This document shows, piece by piece, positions 48,061 to 59,535 of a stretch of DNA of 64,000 nt (position 1 is its first letter; the number at the start of each line of letters is the position of its first letter). Source of the DNA: Calendula officinalis (taxonomy: Eukaryota; Streptophyta; Magnoliopsida; Asterales; Asteraceae); the NCBI GenBank assembly GCA_963853835.1, contig OY970822.1, positions 16,741,501 to 16,805,500 of the forward strand, in the 5' to 3' direction. A model generated the notes under the pieces. That model did no database searches and was not told the origin of the DNA. It saw nothing but the letters and a program-made list of their open reading frames with translations. A program made the position numbers and the translations under genes.

Positions 48061-48831
48061 ATTATTTTCGTAATGAATATTGTTTATTATTTACTAAATC
48101 CAGTAAAATTCAATTAAAAACGGGTATTAATTAAATGTTTAATTACCGGGTATAGTAGGTTTCAAAGTTTTAGATATCTACTCTTATTGACTGTAAATAT
48201 CAGACCAAGTATATAACATTATTTATTAATTCGTAACATTTTCATTATTATCACATAAATTTTAAGAAAGATAAATCACATTAAATATATACATAATTTC
48301 AAACCAAATTACAATCTACCACTTATATACGGAGCTAAGAATGACAATTTCATGATGCATGTCCATTCCCCATCGTTTGCTTGGTCCTTTTTGATGACGT
48401 CTGATATTGACTCAATAATTTTTTAAATAGCTTTTTACCAAAAGAACATGATCTTTTTAAAAAAGTCACTCTAACCACTTATTCTCCCAAAACCACTTAA
48501 TACTATTTCAATGTTTGTAAACTTTGCTTCCTATATTTAATAATTTTACATTTTAAACCATATGTATATTTATATGTGAATTATTTATTATTTGCAATGC
48601 AATATTTCTTTCTATTTCAATATTAATGTCAAGTATCATAATATATTTGTGTAGTATTATATAAATTGTCAAATTATATATGAGGGTCATTTAGAAAATA
48701 TTTGCGATTTATAAAAGTAAATTAGTAATATTAATATATTAATAGGTGTTTTATTAGTGGAAAGTTGATGCGACAAAAGTAAGATATTATAAGGTTAACC
48801 ATTGGAGATGCTCTAAGTATATTTATATAAA

Positions 48832-49024
48832 GGGTTTATCTAACTCATGATTAGAAGTGTTTAATGTGATTCAAGTTTCCTTTCAAAATGAATAAATGTA
48901 TTTATTAACCATAAATGAAGTTTATTTTCAGCATGAATTAAATGTATTTTCAGATAGGAATGATATTTTTGAGTTCACTAAAAAATCTTATTTTATGCCC
49001 TTAGGGCATGAGTTAATCAAACCC
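48832..49024. mobile_element. Mutator-like MITE with 9-bp target duplication
   Basis: TTATATAAA flanks both sides (48823-48831 and 49025-49033). The ends GGGTTTATCTAACTCATG and the inverted CATGAGTTAATCAAACCC pair over 18 bp with two mismatches. A 9-bp duplication fits the Mutator superfamily. At 193 bp it is non-coding. It sits inside the Helitron and so arrived later or was carried along. Confidence 0.8.
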
Positions 49025-49495
49025 TTATATAAATGCTGACTTTATATAGCACATATCGACTGTTGTTACATTAACTGGTGTTAAGGTTTTAACATTGTCT
49101 TCAATAGTCAAAATAAGCTGGACTAATACATTTTTGTACTAATTTAACCGTGACTTTGACCAGGTTTTTCTTTTAACTTTGACCAAGTTTTTCTTAACCA
49201 GCAAGTATTACAAACAATGTTGGGGATACCGTACTTTTATATTATGATTGTCTTTGATACCATCTGACTGCCGGATTTCATTTAAGTTTAAAAAAAAGAC
49301 ATTTTCACTACCACTTTATTTTGCTATAACCATTAATAAGAGTATATATGGGTTGATTTTAATAGAAGATAAGGATATCAAATGTTGTATGCAATTAACG
49401 ATAAAAACATTTATTCTATATAGATTACATTCAGTAAATTACTGACAACCCGTGATTTTTCACGGGTTATAACCTAGTGTTTAAATAATTATAAG

Positions 49496-49997
49496 TGGGG
49501 TGACAATCCCTGATATGATATGAATCTCGACATGGAATTAAGCAGTTTTGGTTGAGCCTAAATAAATTCGAGTAAAGATCAAGTCGGCCCATCTAGCCCG
49601 TTTATAAATTGAGTCGTGTTCAGGTTGACTTATGTATAAACACGTCGACCCGCCAACTCATTTAATATTGTAAAGCTTTTTTTAAATGAAGTCAATACTA
49701 TACAATCTTAAACCCTGCCTGAAACATCTACAAATCTATGTTTGACCTAGCAGTTCCTCATGATTATCATTGTATTTGGGTCTAATTTTTACTTCTGACA
49801 CACTTACCATATTAATCAACTAACTTGTTAAGTTATATGGGCTAGATGACTCGGATACGAGTTACTATAGTTTAAATATATCCGGATTAGAGTTAATTTT
49901 TCTGACCCAACATTCTAATAGGTAGGGTTTGAGTTAGCTAATTACAACTTGTCAATCTGAACCTGTTAACCCAAACTCAACCTGATTATCACACCTA
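49496..49997. mobile_element. Non-autonomous hAT-type element next to the Helitron end
   Basis: ATTATAAG flanks both sides (49488-49495 and 49998-50005), an 8-bp duplication. The ends TGGGGTGACAATC and the inverted GATTATCACACCTA match at 10 or more positions. The 502-bp interior is rich in GGGTTGAC-type segments and encodes nothing recognisable. It starts only 19 bp after the Helitron terminus. Confidence 0.85.
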
Positions 49998-50005
49998 ATT
50001 ATAAG

Positions 50006-51324
50006 CTTAAGTGATTTTTATAATTATATATATCGGTTAACAGTTTTTTTTTTTTTTCTTATTTGGACTTTTACTTATCAATATATTTGCGAAAAAGGAA
50101 AAATATTTCGTACCCATGTCCTATCTGCGCTTATCTAGTGTCATTGTTTCAAATCTTGATGCTGTTAGTTTGTCACTATTTTTAAAGTTTTAAATCAAGC
50201 ATGCATCCTTTTTTAGCCCAAATATTACAAGACTATTTAGCCCAATTATCTAAATTCTGTTTATTTTCTTAGCCTAAATTTTTTTTATTTTATTTTCCCT
50301 TATCAATTCTTCTAAGTTATTAATCTAAAAAAAAAAGTTTTACGTTTATGTAAAAAAAACATACTGATATTTCACTGCAACATACGGTTAAATTTAACAT
50401 ATAAAGGGTTTTGATTTTCTTCGCAAATTTACGTATGATTTAAGATACCCGCTACAACACGTGGGTCATATTTACTCGTTAAATACAATTGTTTATAATT
50501 GTTATTGACATGTATAAATTAATTTATTGAATATAAATTAATTCCTATTGAAATTGATATGATGAATTGTAAATGATAATGTGATGAAGTTTAACATATT
50601 TGTATCTTTTGATTTTCCTACATTATATTTTTTTTCCAACAAATTTGAAATGTTAAAGGTACAAATATATGATTTATAAAAGAAATGTACCCAAACAACG
50701 CAAAGTTACCCTAGTTATTATTGTTCAAGGTTATTTCATATAATGATAACAATTTTGATTGTTTCTAAACTCATGTCCAAACACGACCCTATATATGAAA
50801 ATTAAAACTGAAAAAAGATCTAGAAATTCAAATTTATTTAATGCTATGATTTGCAACCTAATATAAAATTGGAAACTATTTATAATAGTGAAAGAACAGG
50901 TGACACAATCAGGACGCAATCACATCGGGAGTTTGTGCTTAATCATTCCTTCACTTCTCTCTGGCCGACGGAGACGACGGAAGCAACTCCGACGATTACC
51001 TTTGCACACCACACGAGCTCATTTTGGTAATCTGCAGCATAGGCAACTCCTTTTGTAAGATTGTTCATCAGATCTCATTGATTTCAATTATTGTTGTTTT
51101 CGTTTCATTTTTCATCTCCGAATCTCTGATCTCGGAGTATACGCAGCAAAATTCTGTAGCATAGGCTGATACAAGGCCGGGATTGATCGGAAAACAACTC
51201 TCACTTAGGGTTTTAATCGGAATTTTGAGTGAGTGTGAAATTGATTGAAGTTGAAGTTTTAGGGTTTAAAATCGGAGGTCGTTTTCTCAACTAGGTTTAG
51301 GAGTATGGTAGATTTGAATTGATA
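50006..51324 (+). other. Intergenic DNA and promoter/leader of the PI4K-beta gene
   Basis: The first part is AT-rich with poly-T and poly-A runs and no gene. From about 50940 to 51324 the composition changes to a typical plant 5' leader (CCGACGGAGACGACGG, then GATCTC segments), possibly with an intron. TACCCGCTACAACACGTGGGTCA at 50448-50470 may be a decayed Helitron end. Confidence 0.5.
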
Positions 51325-54300
51325 ATGGTGGTGAGAATTCTAGGATTGACTCGCGGAGAGGAGGAATCACCGAGGGAGATCACGAGGAACAATCTATTGA
51401 GTGAAAGTGGTGGAGAAAGTGGTTGGTTGATCAGATTCTTTGATTCTTCTTTCTTTTGTGAGTGGATTGCAGTTAGTTATTTATACAAACATGATCACCC
51501 AGGGGTTAGGGATTACCTCTGCAACAGGATGTATACCCTCCCACTATCTGGCATCGAAAGCTACTTGTTTCAGATATGTTACATGCTTGTTCATAAACCT
51601 AGTCCATCTCTGGATAAATTCGTTATTGATATATGCACAAAGTCACTTAAAATAGCACTGAAAGTGCAATGGTTCCTTATGGCTGAGCTTGAGGATTCTG
51701 ATGATAATGAAGGGATCAGTAGAATCCAAGAAAAATGTCAGATTGCTGCTACTTTAATGGGAGAATGGGCTCCTTTGATTAAGCCACAAAATGAGCCTGC
51801 AAGTAATGCTGGCAAGAACCAGGTTCTTAACAGATTGTTATCCTCAAAACAACGCTTATTATCACTAACAACATCACCTCCACCTCAGAAGTCTTCTTCA
51901 TTTACTTCATCTGCAACAAATGTGTTGCAGGATGAAGGTAGTAGCAAGGCCTCACCAGATGATAACAAGATATTTAAGAAATTTATTCCTAGTCCAAAAG
52001 TGAGGAATGCTTTACTTTTTAGAAAATCTGTTGATAAAGATGAAGATGAACAGGTGGATAAAGATGGTTTTTTTAAGAGACTTTTAAGTAAGGATGATGA
52101 TGAGCAGGATAAAGATGGTTTTTTTAAGAGACTTTTAAGTAAGGATGATGATGAACAACAGGATAAAGATGGTTTTTTCAAGAGGCTTTTAAGAGATTCT
52201 AAAGATGAAGAATCAAGGAAATCTGGTGAGAAAGATGATGAGGAAAAAGAGAAAGATGGATTCTTTCGTAGGCTTCTTAAAGATAGTAAAGATGAAGAAG
52301 ATGTTACATCAAGCTCAGATAATAAGTTCTTTAAACGTTTGTTTCGTGATGGTAAAGGTGATTTGGAGGATAAATCTGTTTCAAAATCTGTTGAAGGTGA
52401 TGATAAAGATGGATTCTTCCGGAAGCTTTTCAGGGATAAAAACGAAGAAGAAGATAAAGCAGCCACTACTTCAGGTGATCTGGAGGATAAATCTGTTTCA
52501 AAATCTGTTGAAGGTGATGATAAAGATGGATTCTTCCGGAAGCTTTTCAGAGATAAAAATGAAGAAGAAGATAAAGAAAAAGTAGGTGGTGAAGATGATG
52601 AAAAAGACGGGTTCTTTCGCAAAATGTTTAAGGATAAATCTGAAGATAAGAAAGATGATGAGGAAGGAAAAGGGCATGCAAATGGTGTGGAAGAAGAATC
52701 TTCAGAATTTCCCCTTTTTAGAAAATTGTTCCGTTTGCAATCTGATGATACGAAAACAGTACCAATAAACGAGAACAGTAATGGTGGGCTTGAAAGCAGT
52801 CCAGGAACCGAGATTTTCTTCCGGAAGTTATTCAGAGATCGTGATCGTTCTGTTGAAGATTCAGAACTTTATGGATCAAAAAAGAACAAAGAGGTTGTTA
52901 ATTCATATATTCATTATTAAACCATATTTTGATTTTTATTAATAATTTGTTTTTTGACAGAAGCAAAAGAATGAGAACTCAAATCTTAAACCACCGTTGC
53001 CAAACACTGCATCTCAGTTTCGTAAGGGGACATATCATGAGTCACTTGACTTTGTTCACTCATTATGCGAGACATCATATGGCTTAGTTGATGTTTTTCC
53101 AGTTGAAGACCGCAAGAATGCCCTTTGTGAGGTTGTGCTTGTTTTTTTCTCTCAATTTCAGGTTAAGTTTATATTGGATCAAAGTTTTTTATATTTACCC
53201 AATCTTGGAATCTGTCATTTGTGTGTTTGTAGTCACTCACTGAGATCAATACGCATGTTGCTGCAGCTCAAACTAGTGGAGGTATCCCTCCCTCTCTCTC
53301 TCTATATATATATAATAATATAATATATAATATACATATATATAGTTCTAGACATGCATACTAAAATATTAAGTTGAGGTGTCTGATTTAAAATTATTTA
53401 TTTAAAGGAGTGTGCTTTCCTATGGGAAAAGGAATGTACCGCGTGGTTCATATACCAGAAGATGAAGCTGTTCTTCTCAATTCCAGGGAAAAAGCACCTT
53501 ACCTAATATGCGTTGAAGTATTAAAAAGCGAAACCGTGAGGTAATTAGATTAAATTACATAATCGCCCCTGTGGTTTGTATTTAACATGATTATTAAATG
53601 AAAGCATTAATGTATGATTTGTTTTTAGCAATGTGAAGGATGGCTCGACTTCTCAAAAACTATCAAGGGGTGGAATCCCATTAGCAAATGGAGATGCATT
53701 TTTACCAAAACCTCCTCCATGGGCTTACCCTCTATCAAACGGGCAAGATCTCTACCATTCTGGTTATGACCGAATGTCAAGATCTGCTTCTGATGCCATT
53801 GACCAAGCAATGGGTCAACTCTGGGATTCGAAAGCTAAATTTGTTAATGTTGGTCTGTTAGTGGACAGTTGTTGTTCAGAGAGATCAAATTCAGATTTAG
53901 AGTGGGTTAGAGTAGTGTTGACTGCTGATTCTGGGGTCAACATGGATGATATTGAGGTGCAAGAACCACCACGAAGGCGGGAACATCGTCGTGTTCCTAG
54001 TACTATAGCTTTTGAGGAAGTTAAGGTACATACATTTATAAGTACTATGATTGGATTGTTGAAATAAAAGTTATAAGAATATTGATTGCAGTTTGTTTAA
54101 TGTTTATGTAATGCAGGCTGCTGCATTAAAAGGAGAAGCACCACCTGGAATGCCTGTAAAGGGGTCTGTTCAAGCTTCATCAGATGCACAACAAAAGGTA
54201 TTAAATTAAACATATTTTATCTTTTTATTTAATTTTTTTTAGAGATGTAATATTGAGATTTAAAATGATAGGATGTAGATGGGGCAAGTCCAAAGGCGAG

Positions 54301-56262
54301 TGATGCGTTATCTGGTGAACTTTGGCAAACAAAAAAAGATAGAATTCGTCAGGCTTCTGTATATGGTAAACTTCCTGGTTGGGACTTATGCTCGGTAAGT
54401 TAATTACAGTTTCTTTAGCACAAGTTTTGTATATGCAATTAGATACTTATGATATATTTATTTATTTATTTAAGGTAATTGTGAAAAGTGGGGATGACTG
54501 TAGGCAGGAACATCTTGCAGTGCAGCTTATTTCTCACTTTTATGGTAAGGATAGACAACTTAAAGCTGTTATTAAATCCAATCTGCTTCAGAGAATGTTT
54601 TTAGATTTGGTTTGGCAAAGGCACTTATTTATTTATGTATTTATTATTTCAGATATATTCCAAGAAGCTGGACTACCTCTGTGGCTGAGACCATATGAAG
54701 TTCTTGTGACATCCTCTTACACTGCTCTAATTGAAACAATTCCGGATACCGTATGTTTTTTTTATTATTAATATATATTATATCAGAATTGGTGTCTAAT
54801 ATAATATTAATATTTGTAGGCATCAATTCATTCTATCAAAAGTAGATTCCCCAATGTGATGAGCTTGCGTGACTTTTTCATTGCCAAATATCAAGATAAT
54901 TCACCAGCTTATAAGCTTGCTCAGGTAAATGCACAATCACTATTTCTTTTCTATACTAATTTAGCATAGCTTAAATTTTTTCTTAATGTTGTACAAACCA
55001 CTATGAGATCTGCCATAAAAGTTATAAACATTATTATACCAAAGTATATCTACAAGTGTGTGATTTTGTGGTGCAGAGGAACTTTGTAGAGAGTATGGCT
55101 GGGTACTCCCTTGTTTGCTATCTCTTACAGGTAACACAAATTTCATTCTCATTATTTTATTTCTTAAGTTAATATATGCATATCAATATATTATATCGAG
55201 TTCTAGCACCTTTTCCTCTCTGTATGAGGTTTGAAGATGATGTGGTGAATAAATTAATTACCCTTTGATTTATAAAATAGGTGAAAGATAGACACAATGG
55301 GAATCTGTTGCTAGATGAGGATGGTCATATTATCCACATTGACTTTGGTTTCATGCTCTCTAACTCTCCTGGGGGTGTTAATTTTGAGAGTGCCCCTTTT
55401 AAGTTAACCCGTGAACTTCTTGAGGCAACTACTATACTCTTCTATTATTACATCTTTTTACTTGTAATTATCAAAAACTTTAAAACACTTTTTTCTCCCT
55501 TTGCTTTTAGGTCATGGATTCTGATGCTGAAGGGGTTCCAAGCGAGTTCTTCGATTACTTCAAAGTATTATTATTTATTTATTTATTATTATTATTATTA
55601 TATCAACCTTTCTCACACATATATATGTTTTTAATGCTAATTTTGGGCCATCTGATTTTAGGTTTTGTGTATCCAAGGCTTCCTAACATGTCGCAAACAT
55701 GCAGAACGCATAATTCTACTTGTTGAGATGTTGCAGGTAATTATTTTTTCACAACCTAGTGAATTTATGGCCAACTAGCTAACTTGTTAGTTCGTGTTCC
55801 AATACGTATTATTATTTTATTTAGTGAAAATTTTAATGGTTTTAATAAAAGCTTATTGAGTTGAATTTTCAAAATGGGACTGCCAACATATAGCTTTTAA
55901 AGCTTAATCAACTTTAAATTCACAACACATAATTCTTTTTTTTCTTTTTTCTTTTTCTGCTGTTGCTTTTCTATCAGGACTCTGGTTTTCCATGTTTTAA
56001 AGGTGGTCTTCGGACAATACAGAACTTAAGAAAACGATTTCACTTGAGTCTCACAGAAGAGGTCACTTTTCTTCATATACTTTACTTTTAATTCACAACA
56101 CACACACACACACACACTCGAGGTGTGTTTTCTGTAACTTAAATCGTATATTTCTTGCAGCAATGTGTGTCGTTGGTGCTTTCCTTGATTAGCAGCAGCT
56201 TAGATGCATGGAGAACACGTCAATATGATTATTACCAAAGGGTTTTAAATGGCATATTGTGA
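51325..56262 (+). CDS. PI4KB1: Phosphatidylinositol 4-kinase beta
   Basis: Sixteen exons keep phase: 51325-52893, 52961-53131, 53233-53281, 53408-53540, 53629-54025, 54117-54197, 54272-54394, 54475-54544, 54653-54750, 54820-54924, 55077-55130, 55281-55424, 55511-55564, 55662-55736, 55978-56061, 56161-56262 (1,102 residues, close to Arabidopsis PI4K-beta1). Order: a lipid-kinase-unique helical region (about 30-160), a plant-specific repeat region of DKDGFF[KR][RK]L[LF] units (about 230-510), then the PI3/4-kinase domain with DRHNGNLLLDEDG (catalytic loop) and HIDFGFML (DFG-type metal site). It phosphorylates phosphatidylinositol to PI4P at trans-Golgi and secretory membranes; Arabidopsis PI4K-beta1 binds RabA4b. 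The intron after exon 12 has a GC donor. Whether this is the PI4K-beta1 or beta2 paralogue cannot be told here. Confidence 0.97.
52060..52840 (+). repeat. In-frame DKDGFF repeat array within the PI4K-beta gene
   Basis: At least eight copies of an acidic linker plus DKDGFF[KR][KR]LL/F occur. Two are almost identical 117-bp (39-residue) units starting at 52357 and 52474, indicating a recent tandem duplication; two others (52060-52150) share SKDDDEQ linkers. The array gives rise to a long antisense frame with no biological meaning. Confidence 0.9.
53290..53345. repeat. CT/TA microsatellite in a PI4K-beta intron
   Basis: CCCTCTCTCTCTC is followed by repeated TATA units in intron 3. A CA run also lies at 56098-56118 in the last intron and a TA run at 56490-56510 downstream. 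Confidence 0.9.
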
Positions 56263-57112
56263 TATTACCCAGTTTCATTTCCTTATTCTTCACATGCACA
56301 TGCACATAAGCCAGCAAACCAATCAACCATTTTCAACATGAAAAATAGTGTACAGATGGTGTTTGATTGTTTTCTCATCATGCTTTTAAGCTGCCATATT
56401 TCTCACAATACTGCTGCCCCGCTTCTCATATCTGTAGATGATTTTTTGGGCGGTTGGTGGTGGTTGGTGTTAATAGCTTGGTTATGATATATTATATATA
56501 TATATATATGCATATCATGCTTCTATATACTTCAAGCAGAAGATCAACATTAGCATATGGTATTGTGTATAATTCTTGTTTCATTTGGTTGATAATAGAG
56601 TAATTTGCTTCTTTTTTTTAGTGTGAAATCTTGTGTTTTTCTTATGATAATTTGTAATCCGATATAGCCACTGTAGAAACCTCTGCCCTTCATTTTCCTG
56701 TTGATTTGAGACGGGAACCATAGACTCTCAGTTTCTTTTACCTTCCATTTCATTTTTCATTTAATGCCATGATTGGCACATTGAATTTGAGCATATGTTT
56801 TACTTAGTTTGTATATATAATCTGTTGACAAATATGGGGTTGAAAGTATACACTATGGAAGTTAGGGGATTATATTGCGGATCAAGGAAATTTGACATGG
56901 GATTAAAACCCTAATCACTCCCATTTGGCGTCAAAGGCCGTATGTATCCTATCAATTAAGTACTAATGATTTTAACTGAGGTTATAGATTTGTTACAGTA
57001 AGATCGAAAATACATTTTGTAAGTGTTAAATGAAGTGTTACAAGTTCATGTGGCTACCTTCAATTTTATGGACACACGAAAACTAAATTCCCAAAATAAG
57101 GGTATCACATGA
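56263..57112. other. Intergenic DNA between convergent PI4K-beta and PIN5 genes
   Basis: This holds the two genes' 3' flanks, which face each other. Only a TA microsatellite stands out; the minus-strand frame at 56550-56753 shows no domain. Confidence 0.6.
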
Positions 57113-59535
57113 TTAAGTATTGAATACATCTAGCACAACATAATATGAAATCAGCAAGGGGATAGACACAATGGTGCCAAAGATGATCCTGAAAAGTGAA
57201 GATCGCAAAAAATCGTTTCGTCAAAACAATAAACTTAATTGTCACGAAATTAGAATAAAAAACATATATTTTCTCCGTTTCAAAAAAAGTGATAAATTTT
57301 CCATTTTTAATAGTTTCAAAATAAGTGATACATTTTGATAATCCATCTTATTTAATAAAAAGTAGTAGAGTCATTACTTTAATATAGTGAGATGATTTTT
57401 TATTGTTACTTTAAAATATCATTGACATTACTTTATTTAAATGGTGTAAGACCCATCCTCCATTAATTAACTATCCAATTTATCTAAATTAACCCTTTTA
57501 TAATCTTTTATTTAAAAAAAATGTTAGACCAACAAAATGTATTACTTATTTTGAAACGGATAAAGTATATTTAATGTAACATGTAAAATAAATGGTACGT
57601 AACAAAAAGTAAAGAAAACTTACGCAGTGCTAAGCACATTTGTATGAAGATTATATTCTTTAGCAAATACGAAAGACGTAACGGCTTGAGGCAGCGCAGC
57701 CTGCAACCAAAGAAATGACTGACATAAACGATCGAGTATCATCATGTTAACACGCACATGTTGAAATATATATCTAATTAAATTAATTAAGCTGCTTTTA
57801 ATTAAATCAACAAATATACATGATTAAAGCCCGACAATAGGATCAGTGGGAGATAAAAGCTTACGTTGAATATAGATTACGTCAACTGGTCCAGGAGGTC
57901 GATGTTGAATAGTTTCATTTTATATTAAATAATATAATATTATTATCATATAAATCATAATTATCTCCCGGCAGGTTAAAGATTACCTGTATGATGGCAA
58001 TACAAAGAACATCACCCCGCAAACCCATGATAAAAGAACCAACAGCCATCGTTGCTGGTGCGGCCACAAACCTTAGCAACATCGCAAATGCACCTAACTT
58101 TGCACCACAGTCGATTATCTTAGGTTGTAATGCCATGAATAGTCCTGCGATAATATTAAATATTAACAGGATTGGCTCCCTAAAAAATCTTATTCTTGAT
58201 ATGTCTTAACTTTTAAGTAAATAAATTATTATATTATGGTGGTTCAAAATGAGTGATCATATTGGGGGTGTTTGAATTTATTTATTGAAAATAAATTATA
58301 TGTTTTGAAAATAAATAATTGTATAATTAGGGGTTACAAATTATGATTATGAAAAATAGTATTTAAATTTGATTATGCTATTTGAAATCGTAATAATTAG
58401 ATAATCAGTCTTGCACTGTTTGGAAAACCCGATTAATTATTTGTTTATAGTTGATAGGTAAAATGCAAATAATCAGTTTTTAAAACACAATAAGCACCTC
58501 CACACCTACTTTTCCAAAACTCCGTTTTTGGATGTCCCAAAACGCAAATAATTGATTTTTTCAGACTTTTTGCCAAACATTCATTCTAGATTATTTACGT
58601 TTTCAAAACGTAAACAAGATAACTTGCTTTAAATCGGAATCTAAAACACCCCTAAAAAAATGTTGCCCAAAATGATGTGAAAATTGTCACCTATGCAAAA
58701 CATGGAAACACCTGAACCACCTCTCGACATGATCCACACCGATCCTTGTATGATACTTGGCATTTCCCAATCCCACCTGAACTCAAATTAACGTACTAAT
58801 TAAAACACATGAAATTGATATACATGCATGCATGTTAATCAAGAAACAGATGAGAAGGACTTGCCTATAGGATACAAGTGCCCATGCAAGCCCAATGAAG
58901 CATGAATAAGAGTTAGGGTTCTTAGTAAGCTTTAATCCAACAACCTTCATTAAAACCAAGAGAGATGGTCTACTTGTATTAATAATCGCATCCTCGTGTG
59001 TATTGCATTCTAAATCGGCTGCTGATTGATCATTTGCTTCCTTCGCCAAATCCAATGACTTGTTTACACTTTGGAACTCGTACATCATCGTCAGAATTAC
59101 AATCCAAACTGTAAATTGCAAAACCGAAGATTGGATGACAAGGTTCTCCCCTAACGGCCCGTACATTGCTCCCACAAGGGGAACTCCTACAATGAGTGAG
59201 TTATTGAAACTAGACAATGAGAAGCTTGTTATTGACCAAGCATAGCTTCCTTTGCTAGTAAACTTAGCCCATAACATTATAGCTACCAGGATGATGGCTT
59301 TTGAGATGGCATCGGCGGCTAGGAAACGGAAGTTCATTTTGTAGGGATTGACTCGGGTTGTGAAGTCAAATGTGAAGAGAGGCAAGATGAAGTAGCAATT
59401 GAGTTGGTTTATTGTATTACAACTGTCGGGGTTGAACATGCGCCACCACTTTACCGACCCGTAGCCTAAAAGTATTGCTACGTAGAGCGGAAACGTCGAT
59501 GAGATTACCTTATAAATGTCATCGCACCCGATCAT
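57113..59535 (-). CDS. PIN5: PIN5-type short auxin transporter
   Basis: Five exons (59535-58865, 58776-58691, 58144-57987, 57700-57624, 57188-57113) give 355 residues in unbroken phase, the length of short PINs. It starts MIGCDDIYKVISSTFPLYVAILLGYGSVKWW, then NQLNCYFILPLFTFDFTT, SFSLSSFNNSLIVGVPL and MYG, with a central loop of only about 50 residues, then a second membrane block (NPNSYSCFIGLAWALVSYRW, GSVWIMSRGGSGVSMFCIGLFMALQ, AALPQAVTSFVFAKEYNLH). The short loop separates it from the long polar PINs; short PINs act at the endoplasmic reticulum and shift auxin between cytosol and ER lumen. Similarity is closest to PIN5, with PIN8 as the alternative. Intron 1 has a GC donor (AG-GCAAGT). A TATATA box lies near 59595-59603. 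Confidence 0.95.
57269..57566. mobile_element. Stowaway-like MITE in PIN5 intron 4
   Basis: The left end, CTCCGTTTCAAAAAAAGTGAT, and the inverted right end, ATTACTTATTTTGAAACGGA, resemble the Tc1/mariner Stowaway consensus, with TA at both outer edges. The interior is AT-rich. A decayed relative lies at about 41154-41260. The element is entirely within the last intron. Confidence 0.7.

Larger units (their letters stand above)
46302..49477 (+). mobile_element. Non-autonomous Helitron
   Basis: The 5' end, TCTATCTTATAATAAAATAA, is of the usual plant Helitron form. The 3' end has a hairpin ACCCGTGA-TTTT-TCACGGGT (49448-49467) and then TATAACCTAG, matching the CTRR terminus. The flanking bases are A before and T after, the expected AT insertion site without duplication. 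The 3,176-bp interior encodes no Rep/helicase and no recognisable gene; it holds a tandem duplication and a small MITE. Confidence 0.82.

Noticed and set aside
51885..52622. 245-residue minus-strand open frame rich in serine
   Set aside because: It is the exact antisense of the DKDGFF repeat region of PI4K-beta; the repeat composition leaves the opposite frame open. It has no domain.
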